Below are positions 1 through 7,423 of a stretch of 17,985 nt of DNA, piece by piece. The stretch is from the NCBI GenBank assembly GCA_025266875.1, contig JALLLT010000137.1, positions 1 to 17,985 on the forward strand, given 5' to 3'. Made by a program: the position numbers and the translations under genes. Position 1 is the stretch's first letter. Each line of letters begins with the position of its first letter. The notes under the pieces are model-generated. The model saw nothing but the letters and a program-made list of their open reading frames with translations. It made no database searches and was not told the origin of the DNA. Source of the stretch: Fennellomyces sp. T-0311. Lineage: Eukaryota; Mucoromycota; Mucoromycetes; Mucorales; Lichtheimiaceae.

Positions 1-359
1 TTGAGCTAACTGACACTGCTGTATCCTAACTGGATTACTTTTCGCAAAAGCCTTTTAATTCCAATCATTTCGTTTTTGTTCGTAAAGTGTATGCGTAAAA
101 GTAGATTGCCCTCTCAATTATGACCCATCAGATAATGAGGGTCTGGTCCACAATGCTGTTTGGTTCGAGAGCAGTAACTCTGCAGTAAGAAAATACTACG
201 TTGCTTCCCTGTGCACTTCATTAAATTTTGCTATGAACTGATGGAGGATGACCTGTACCTGTTCTACCAGTCTGCATTCGATGAAGTTGAGGAAGAGAAC
301 GATCAATAAAGCAGTTTTTACTGCTTATAAAAACTGTGTCTAGGCACTGTCTCACAACA

Positions 360-1230
360 GTTCAGCTTTCCCAGTGCACAATATACAGTTGCCTTTCTAA
401 TCAAATGATCATACATTGTTATCTACCTAAGCCAACCAGGCAAACAAAGGTGTCTTTACTACGAATAACAAGCATGATGAGCCGGCTCACTGTTGAATGA
501 CCTGTAGCACAGCGAAGGGGATCATTCAGTCGAGCGTAGCGAGACAGGTGGCGCGCTTCTTAGCAAAATAATAAGCATAATAATATACACAGCAGCATTC
601 CACTAGGGTTTAGGGTGTATTTAATGACGATGTAGCCTTGCCAGTGCGCAATATACATTTGCTTTCCAAGCCAAGTGATCAAACATTGTCATCTATCTAA
701 CCTAACCAGGTGAACTAATGTGTCATTACTATGGATAACAAGCATGATGTGCCGGCTCACCGTTGAATGACCCGCAGCGTAGCGAAGGGGATTATTCAGT
801 CGAGCGTAGCGAGACAGGTGATGTGCTCATAAGCACGATAATGTAGATAATAGCATTCCAATAGGGTTTAGGGTGTAGTTAGCGACAATGTAGCTTTGCC
901 ACTATATAATAGACAGTTAGCTTTTGAACGAGTTATCAAACAGTGTCCCCTATCTAGCCCACCCAGGTGAACTAATTGGTCTTTATTACGAATAATAAGC
1001 ATAATGAGCCGGCTCACTGTTGGATGACTGGAAGCACAGCAAAGGGGATCATCCAGTCGAGTATAGCGAGACAGATGATGTGCTCCTAAGCATGATAATA
1101 TATACAGTAGAATTCCAATAGGGTTTAGGGTGTAATTAGTGACAATGCTGCTTTGTCTGCATGCAATATACAGTTGCCTTTCAACCCGAATTATCAAACA
1201 TTGCCTTCTAAACAAATTATTAAACATTGC
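360..1230. repeat. Tandem subrepeat array A (three copies, about 250 bp)
   Basis: The landmarks of each copy are: a GCCGGCTCAC core (near 480, 750 and 1005); the stem-loop TGAATGACC...GGATCATTCA; a GTCGAGCGTAGCGAGACAGG segment; CATTCCAATAGGG followed by TTTAGGGTGTAG; and CAATATACA(G/T)TTGCC. Copies differ by scattered substitutions. On the minus strand a roughly 60-codon frame stays open in the third copy (about 868-1130) and is alike in array B copies. I see no promoter-like or RNA-gene signal. Confidence 0.8.
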
Positions 1231-1284
1231 CCTCCAAGCAAATTACCAAACATTGCCTCTTAAAACATACCGGAGCGAAGCGAA

Positions 1285-1370
1285 ATAAAGTGCAGCCCAA
1301 AGGGTGCTGTGACACGCAGTGCAGTGGAGAGGCTTACAAACGCTGCGGCGAAGTGAAGGCTGCACTTTAT
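1285..1370. repeat. 86-bp inverted-repeat module, copy 1
   Basis: ATAAAGTGCAGCC at 1285-1297 is the exact reverse complement of GGCTGCACTTTAT at 1358-1370. The 60 bp between them is rich in CGCAGYGCAG and GCGGCGAAG words. The module sits at the junction between the subrepeat array and the pyrimidine-rich tail. Confidence 0.75.
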
Positions 1371-2343
1371 CTATATATAAAAGAATCGAGTGTGGCTAAC
1401 TTTTGTGGCTAACTTTTAAAAAAGGAAATCACAGCCTCACCTCGAAAAACCCTTACTGTACCTCGCCACCACCTTTTTTCTTTTCTAACCACTGACAACC
1501 ACTACTGAAATACTGAGAAGCGTGCTATCTTGCCATTTTTTTTTACATCTAACAGCTCTTTAACCACCGGACTACCTATTAAAAGAATCGAGTGCTCGCT
1601 AACTTACTCCGCTAACTTTCGTGGCTAACTTTTAAAAAAGGAAATCACAGCCTCGCGCCGAAAAAGCCTTACTGTACCTTGCCAACTTTTTTCCCACCAC
1701 TTTTCTTCTTTTCTAACTGCTGACGACCGCTATTGTAATACTGAGGACCTTCCTATGTTGCCTTTTCTTTTTTTACGTCTGGCAACTCTTTGACCAACCT
1801 GACTTTTTTTAATTGGGTCTCATTACCACCATTTGGTTTCGCCTCTTCTAATCTGTTCACCATCTGTTCATCATAAGATTCCTATACTTTTTTTTTTTTT
1901 TTTGCAAAAAGCAACTTTTGACACTGTGAACTAGTGCTACATTTGAGCTAACTGACACTGCTGTTTTCCAACTCGATTACTTTTTGCAAAGGTCTTTTAG
2001 GTCGTGCACTCAAACAGGACCCGTCGGACGATCAGCTTCGGTCGCGAATGCTGTGTCAGCAGAGAGCAGTATTTCTGCAGTAAGAAAATACTACGCTGCT
2101 TCCCTGTGCACTTTGTTGACTTTTGCTGTGAATCGAAGGAGGATGACCTGCACCCGTTCTAGCAGTCTGCGTTCGATGACGTTGAGGAAGAGAACGATCG
2201 ATAAAGCAGTTTTTACTGCTTATAAAAACCGTGTCTAGGTACTGTCTCGCAACAGTTCAGCTTTGCCAGTGCGCAATATACAGTTGCCTTTCCAATCAAA
2301 TGATCATACATTGTCATCTACCTAAGACAACCAGGTAAACTAA

Positions 2344-2352
2344 TGTGTCTTT
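2344..2352. repeat. 9-bp target-site duplication, left copy
   Basis: TGTGTCTTT directly precedes the foldback element and is repeated exactly at 4341-4349 directly after it. Sister subrepeats keep an uninterrupted version (GTGTCTTTACTACG near 5411), which gives the empty-site sequence. Confidence 0.9.
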
Positions 2353-3188
2353 GCATCCCCTTATTTCCTCCCGGTTGAGTTCGAAAAAAATTAAACTTTG
2401 GGGGGTGGGTGGGAGGAAATAACAGCTGAGCAGGCAATTTGAAGAAAAAAATTTTTTCTTTCCCATTTTACATCGTGGTGTCATGAGCAAACAGATGGCC
2501 GGCAATTCAGTAAACGACCTCACAACGTAGTTATCTTACGCACAGCGCGAGAAAAAGACGATTTCGTGTATAGGAAGAATAAACGTACGAAACAACAAAA
2601 AGGCTTTGCTGACCGACTTTGAAAAAAAAACACAAGTTCATCTGAAATCTCAAACAAGAAGCACTTCGATTCCGACGATTTACATTGGCATTGGAAGTAA
2701 TTGTGAAAGGACATGGAAGGGGAAAGGTCATTGGGGTGACATGGTGAAGGGAACTGTGTTTGTAGCTATGTTACGCACTTACTTTGATAGAACCGTTTTC
2801 GTTTTCAAATGCACATGGCAGCACAGTGGTCATACGCGTACAGTAGCGCGCCTTTATGCACAACGATGCACGTAGCAACGATATGATGATGGACGAAAGA
2901 TGATGGTACCAGTGGGCAACTCTTCTGGTATTGTCAGGTTACCTCGTTGGATTATCTTCTTGGATTACCTTATTGGATTACCTTGTTGAAGCATACGGTT
3001 TCGTTCTATTGGTGGGTGCACAGCAATACATGACCGTGATGATTTACATTATGAATATCCCACAAATATAAAGATGGTTTGTTTTACAAGATACATGTCA
3101 ACAAAAAGAACATGTTGGCCAATCAATAACGACTTGGTATGGTTGGATAGAATTTCGTGTAGCTGTATGAATTATGTTCAGAAACAAG
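2353..3188 (+). repeat. Left inverted-repeat arm of the foldback element
   Basis: The arm is 836 bp, with pairing to 3505-4340 checked at both ends and through the mirrored frames. The match stops after CAGAAACAAG at 3188, where left CAGACC faces right TAGCCC. It carries a G-rich stretch near 2400 (GGGGGGTGGGTGGGAGG), an A7T6 palindrome near 2443 and the 13-bp tandem repeat at 2947-2985. Confidence 0.9.
2947..2985. repeat. 13-bp tandem repeat, three copies, within the arm
   Basis: TTGGATTATCTTC, TTGGATTACCTTA and TTGGATTACCTTG follow each other directly. The mirrored set lies at 3708-3746 in the other arm. Iterated short motifs inside terminal repeats are common in foldback elements and can be binding sites, but no function is shown here. 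Confidence 0.75.
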
Positions 3189-3504
3189 CAGACCATCTTT
3201 GTCTTATGCTTGCCGAGCAATAAAATCCATTTTAAAATAAACGCGTTTTCGCTCATAAAAGTGATGTGCCCCTATGATAACGATGTTTGCACGGTTAGTA
3301 GAGAGAAAAATACAAAGCACAGATTATATATTAAAAGCTTAAAGTGAAAACGATAAAGGAGAATGCTGAGTAGTGGCGTTGTGTACCAGAGCATCTACCA
3401 TGGTAATGACGCTGTATTATTTCTCACATCACTTATTATAATTAAAGAAGGTAATCACAAAGCGGTTTTTATTGCCTGTTGTGCATAATATAAAAATGGG
3501 GCTA

Positions 3505-4340
3505 CTTGTTTCTGAACATAATTCATACAGCTACACGAAATTCTATCCAACCATACCAAGTCGTTATTGATTGGCCAACATGTTCTTTTTGTTGACATGT
3601 ATCTTGTAAAACAAACCATCTTTATATTTGTGGGATATTCATAATGTAAATCATCACGGTCATGTATTGCTGTGCACCCACCAATAGAACGAAACCGTAT
3701 GCTTCAACAAGGTAATCCAATAAGGTAATCCAAGAAGATAATCCAACGAGGTAACCTGACAATACCAGAAGAGTTGCCCACTGGTACCATCATCTTTCGT
3801 CCATCATCATATCGTTGCTACGTGCATCGTTGTGCATAAAGGCGCGCTACTGTACGCGTATGACCACTGTGCTGCCATGTGCATTTGAAAACGAAAACGG
3901 TTCTATCAAAGTAAGTGCGTAACATAGCTACAAACACAGTTCCCTTCACCATGTCACCCCAATGACCTTTCCCCTTCCATGTCCTTTCACAATTACTTCC
4001 AATGCCAATGTAAATCGTCGGAATCGAAGTGCTTCTTGTTTGAGATTTCAGATGAACTTGTGTTTTTTTTTCAAAGTCGGTCAGCAAAGCCTTTTTGTTG
4101 TTTCGTACGTTTATTCTTCCTATACACGAAATCGTCTTTTTCTCGCGCTGTGCGTAAGATAACTACGTTGTGAGGTCGTTTACTGAATTGCCGGCCATCT
4201 GTTTGCTCATGACACCACGATGTAAAATGGGAAAGAAAAAATTTTTTTCTTCAAATTGCCTGCTCAGCTGTTATTTCCTCCCACCCACCCCCCAAAGTTT
4301 AATTTTTTTCGAACTCAACCGGGAGGAAATAAGGGGATGC
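3505..4340 (-). repeat. Right inverted-repeat arm of the foldback element
   Basis: This 836-bp arm is the reverse complement of 2353-3188. Paired positions sum to 6693 throughout, for example 2353 with 4340 and 2606 with 4087, which means no net length change between the arms. Confidence 0.9.
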
Positions 4341-4349
4341 TGTGTCTTT
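4341..4349. repeat. 9-bp target-site duplication, right copy
   Basis: TGTGTCTTT is identical to 2344-2352, after which the interrupted subrepeat resumes (ACTATGAATAACAAGC). Confidence 0.9.
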
Positions 4350-5640
4350 ACTATGAATAACAAGCATGATGAGCCGGCTCACCGTTGAATGACCCGCAGC
4401 GCAGCGAAGGGGATCATTCAGTCGAGCATAGCGAGACAGGTGACGTGCTTCTTAACAAAATAATAAGCATAATAATATACACAACAGCATTCCAATAGGG
4501 TTTAGGGTGTAGTTAATGACAATGCAGCTTTGCCAGTGCGCAATATACATTTGCTTTTCAAACCAAGTGATCAAACATTGTCATCTATCTAACCCAACCA
4601 GGTGAATTAATGTATCTTTACTACGTAGAACAAGCATGATGAGCCGGCTCACCGTTGAATGACCCGAAGCGTAGCGAAGGGGATCATTCAGGCGAGCGTA
4701 GCGAGACAGGTGACGTGCTCCTAACCACAGTAACATACACAATAGCATTCCAATAGGGTTTAGGGTGTAGTTAATGACAATGTAGCCTTGCCAGTGCGCA
4801 ATACACATTTGCTTTCCAAGCCAAGTTATCAAACATAGTCATCTATCTAACCCAACCTGGTGAATTAATGTATCTTTACTACGTAGAACAAGCATGATGA
4901 GCCGGCTCACCGTTGAATGACCCGAAGCGTAGCGAGACAGGTGACGTGCTCCTAACCACAGTAACATACACAATAGCATTCCAATAGGGTTTAGGGCGTA
5001 GTTAGCCATTTAGCGTGTAGTTAATGACAATGCCGCTTTGCCTGCATGCAATATACAGTTGCCTTTCAAACCGAATGATCAAATATTATCATCTATATAA
5101 CCCAACCAGGTAAACTAATGTGTCATTATTATGAACAGCAAGCATGATGAGCCGGCTCACCGTTGAATGACCCGAAGCGCAGCGAAGGGGATCATTCAGT
5201 CGAGCATAGCGAGACAGGTGACGTGCTCCTAAGCATGATAATATACACAATAGCATTCCTATAGAGTTTAGGGTGTAGATAGTCATTTAGGGTATAGTTA
5301 GCCATTTAGGGTGTAGTTAGTGGCAGTGCAGCTTTGTCAGCGTGCAATATACACTTGCCTTACAATGATCAAACATTGTCATCTATCTTAACCTAACCAG
5401 GTGAATTAATGTGTCTTTACTACGTATAACAATCATGATGAGCTGGCTCACCGTTGAATGACCCGCAGCGTAGCGAAGGGGATCATTCAGTCGAGCGTAG
5501 CGAGACAGGTGACGTGCTCCTAAGCATAATGCTATGCACAATAGCATTCCAATAGGGTTTAGGGTATAGTTAGCCATTTAGGGTGTAGTTAGTGACAATG
5601 CAGCTTTACCACCGTGCAATATACAGCGGCCTTTCAAACT
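4341..5640. repeat. Tandem subrepeat array B (five copies, about 250 bp)
   Basis: This array continues array A's family directly after the foldback element, with GCCGGCTCAC cores near 4373, 4643, 4902, 5152 and (as GCTGGCTCAC) 5442. The copy near 4902 lacks the GATCATTCAGTCGAGC part of the stem-loop. Later copies carry an extra duplication of the GTTAGCCATTTAGGGT segment (5278-5320 and 5567-5600). The first copy is the one interrupted at 2352/4341 by the foldback insertion. Confidence 0.8.
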
Positions 5641-5711
5641 GAATTATCAAACATTGCCTTCCAAACAAATTATCAAACATTGCCTCTCAAAACACACCGG
5701 AGCGGAGCGAA

Positions 5712-5797
5712 ATAAAGTGCAGCCCAAAGGGTGCAGTGACACGCAGCGCAGCGGAGGGGCTCACAAACCCTGCGGCGAAGCGAAGGCTGCACTTTAT
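5712..5797. repeat. 86-bp inverted-repeat module, copy 2
   Basis: The same 13-bp perfect arms as at 1285-1370 appear at 5712-5724 and 5785-5797, with the same 86-bp total length and similar position in the large unit. Conservation of both arms while the interior varies fits a structured or small mobile module, although shared descent within the satellite unit also explains it. Confidence 0.75.
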
Positions 5798-6128
5798 CTA
5801 CCTATTAAAAGAATCGAGTCTGCTAACTTTCTCCACTAATTTTCAAGAAAAGGAAATCGCAGTCCCATCTTGAGAAAACCTTACTGTACCTTGCCAATTT
5901 TTTTTACAACCACCTTTTTTCTTTTCCAACAGCTGACAACTACTACTGAAATACTAAGAAGCGTGCTATCTTGCCTTTTTTTTTTTACGTCTGGTAAACA
6001 GCCTGAGTTTTTTTTAATTGAGTCTCATCACTACCGTTTCTTTTCATCTCCTTCAATCTGTTCATCTCTTCATTATAATTTTTTTTTTTGCAAGCAACAA
6101 CTTTTCACATTGTGAGCCGGTGCTACAT

Positions 6129-6230
6129 TTAAGCTAACTGATGCTGTTGTTTTCTAACTCGATTACTTTTTGCAAAGGTCTTCTAATTCTAATAATTTCA
6201 TTTTTGTTCTTGAAGAGTTTGCGTAAGACA
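6129..6230. repeat. Higher-order repeat, start of unit 3 (truncated)
   Basis: TTAAGCTAACTGATGCTGTT at 6129 matches the heads at 1 and 1944. The resemblance to unit 1 continues through the stretch ending GTTTGCGTAA near 6226 and then stops. Unit 3 is thus cut short after about 100 bp, which marks the edge of the repeat block in this window. Confidence 0.7.
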
Positions 6231-6273
6231 TAAACGTTTGCATAATCATAGGTTGTTTCTAATTTGTATATAA

Positions 6274-6429
6274 AGAGGACACAGTCGTCCCTGCATCCGT
6301 TGTGGCGGAACAGACCACCAACGCAGTTCTAGCCAGAGATGCTTTCTCAACGAGAGGAATATTATTGCTGCTGCTGTTGCTGCTGAACCTGAGGCCCATC
6401 AGGGTGCACCATTGCATGAGGATGCGTAG
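6274..6429 (+). pseudogene. Zinc-knuckle coding block, copy 1 (degenerate)
   Basis: Read from 6274, the frame gives RGHSRP, then CIRCGGTDHQRSSSQRC (codons from 6292), FLNERN, an alanine-rich stretch IIAAAVAAE from GCT repeats, and ends at TAG 6427. The cysteine and histidine spacing is C-x2-C-x4-H-x7-C, close to a CCHC zinc knuckle of the kind found in nucleic-acid-binding proteins of transposons. A second copy begins exactly 200 bp further on. There the codon facing this TAG is TAC just before a possible GTA splice donor, so the stop here looks like decay. No start codon or promoter is evident, so this is a fragment or an internal exon of a lost gene. Confidence 0.5.
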
Positions 6430-6486
6430 GTATAAAAAATGCTACCATAACGCATTTACTTAAAAAATTCTGCCACCAAAGACCCC

Positions 6487-6790
6487 GTCTCTGTGTCCGT
6501 TGTGGTGGAACAGACCACCAGCGCACTTCCAGCTGGAGATGTCCTTTCAATCCGCAGTACGTTGTTGCTGTTGCTGCTGCTGCTGAACTTAAGGTGGATG
6601 AAGCTGTGCCACTAGGAAATGATGCATACGTAGTATCTTTTATATGCTATCAATTACCGATCATACTAAATCACTTCTCTGATACAGTGGCGATGAAGCT
6701 GCGACTGAGCCTGTTCGTAATGTTCGCCCACGCCTAGAAGCGCCTATCACTGGGCAAAATGGGAATAATCCTGCAATAAAAAATAGCATA
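6487..6790 (+). pseudogene. Zinc-knuckle coding block, copy 2, and possible next exon
   Basis: From 6492 the frame gives CVRCGGTDHQRTSSWRC, then PFNPQ, VVAVAAAAE and KVDEAVPLGNDAY. It has the same C-x2-C-x4-H-x7-C arrangement and alanine tract as copy 1. A GTAGTATC donor at about 6631 and CACTTCTCTGATACAG at about 6687 could bound a short intron. After it a frame reading GDEAATEPVRNVRPRLEAP stays open to about 6790. The phases of the two exons do not join cleanly in any model I tried, so I treat the whole as a broken gene fragment. The two copies clearly arose by tandem duplication. Confidence 0.45.
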
Positions 6791-6799
6791 TTATACTAC

Positions 6800-7423
6800 G
6801 TGATTATCGATAATCGCATACATAATTCCGTACTCTTTGAAGTCAGGATTATCCTAAGGCAAGTCTGATTTATCGATAAAACCAGATTCAAAAGGTCAGG
6901 GGTTATCCTAAGGAGCGGTGAATGGGGGGGGTCTACGGATTTTACGAAAACGGCAGGTATACAACTTTAACTTTAATCTTGGTGTAATGGCGCGGTAATC
7001 AAAGCTGTATGGAAGGTTTCTTTTTGTGTAAACGTATACAGAGACACCGTTTTGGTACACGCGTCATTTATTTCGGAAGAGGCACATCAGAAACACGATT
7101 TGATCTACCAGAGCCTTTTTCCCCTTTTTGCTGGCTCCGGTGCCTGTCCTACCTCCCAGAGGCTGAAAATATCTGCAGAGGACAGAAATTTACCACAGAG
7201 AAAAACGGTTTACAGATAGGCTCGTTAAGATAGTGTAAATATGTCATGGATATATTATACCCGCCCCAAATGTGTAAAGATTGTAGTCACTGTGAAGGCT
7301 TTTTTGATACATTTGCTACTTTTTATCCATGGTATTTATTTGAAGGTACAATTAACATCGATACCCTATGTAATAGCTATATTACATATTTACATGCTAT
7401 GCGACTCTCCTTCCTTTATCTAC
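6800..7423. other. Spacer without a supported gene
   Basis: This stretch separates the zinc-knuckle fragment from the 3' end of the Plavaka-type gene. It contains two palindromes centred on ATCGAT (ATTATCGATAAT near 6802 and TTTATCGATAAA near 6870) and two copies of TTATCCTAAGG (near 6849 and 6903), then a G8 run near 6925. Open frames at 7009-7233 and 7241-7467 on + show no family resemblance and I do not support them as genes. One end of the Plavaka-type element probably lies here, but I could not find matching terminal repeats. Confidence 0.4.

Larger units (their letters stand above)
1..1943. repeat. Higher-order repeat, unit 1 (about 1.94 kb)
   Basis: The sequence beginning at 1 (TTGAGCTAACTGACACTGCT) recurs at 1944 and, with changes, at 6129, so 1-1943 is one full unit of a large direct repeat. 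In order it holds: a head segment containing a hairpin (AAGCAGT-TTTT-ACTGCTT at 309-326) followed by TATAAAAAC; about three tandem subrepeats (about 360-1230); an 86-bp inverted-repeat module (1285-1370); and a pyrimidine-rich tail (about 1430-1940). The tail carries an internal duplication of about 200 bp, with AAAAGAATCGAG at 1379 and again at 1581. No gene is convincing here; the small open frames are by-products of the repeat. The head differs between units 1 and 2 at about 60-165 and then becomes alike again, which suggests recombination between variants. Satellite, subtelomeric repeat or rDNA spacer are all possible identities. Confidence 0.8.
2353..4340. mobile_element. Foldback / Mutator-like non-autonomous element, 1988 bp
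   Basis: The element begins GCATCCCCTTATTTCCTCCC and ends with its reverse complement. The left arm 2353-3188 and right arm 3505-4340 are both 836 bp and are inverted copies. Open frames mirror exactly between them (for example 2606-2875 on + and 3818-4087 on -), so the arms are nearly or fully identical. The central spacer, 3189-3504, is AT-rich with no evident gene. A 9-bp duplication flanks the insertion. Long terminal inverted repeats with a 9-bp duplication are typical of Mutator-like elements; other foldback types remain possible. No transposase is encoded, so it must be moved in trans. Each arm contains a terminal hairpin (ATTTCCTCCC at 2363-2372 with GGGAGGAAAT at 2411-2420) and a three-copy 13-bp tandem repeat. 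The identity of the arms suggests a recent insertion or gene conversion. Confidence 0.9.
1944..6128. repeat. Higher-order repeat, unit 2, split by a foldback element
   Basis: This is the second copy of the large unit, with the same order of head, subrepeats, 86-bp module and pyrimidine-rich tail. Its hairpin AAGCAGT-TTTT-ACTGCTT is at 2204-2221. It is 4185 bp long because of the 1988-bp insertion at 2353-4340 with its 9-bp duplication. Without these it would be about 2188 bp, compared with 1943 bp for unit 1. The remaining difference fits two extra subrepeats (five instead of three) and the absence of the tail duplication seen in unit 1. Copy number of the subrepeats therefore changes within a unit, as expected for unequal exchange. 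Confidence 0.78.

Noticed and set aside
2398..2414. G-quadruplex at the foldback terminus
   Set aside because: GGGGGGTGGGTGGGAGG does not give four separated runs of three G with loops; a two-layer form is possible but too common to claim.
2314..4388. Small frames (60-89 codons) in the foldback arms as genes
   Set aside because: They overlap one another on both strands, resemble no family and exist twice only because the arms are inverted copies.
360..5640. Regularly spaced palindromic repeats resembling a CRISPR array
   Set aside because: The unit is about 250 bp and nearly all of it is repeated, with no unique spacers; this is a tandem satellite in a eukaryote-like sequence.
1..6230. The repeated large unit as LTRs of a retrotransposon
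   Set aside because: No gag-pol coding, primer-binding site or polypurine tract lies between copies; the copies are head-to-tail and directly adjoining.
7009..7233. 74-codon plus-strand frame before the Plavaka-type gene
   Set aside because: No recognisable motif and no splice or promoter context; the opposite strand has equally plausible short frames.
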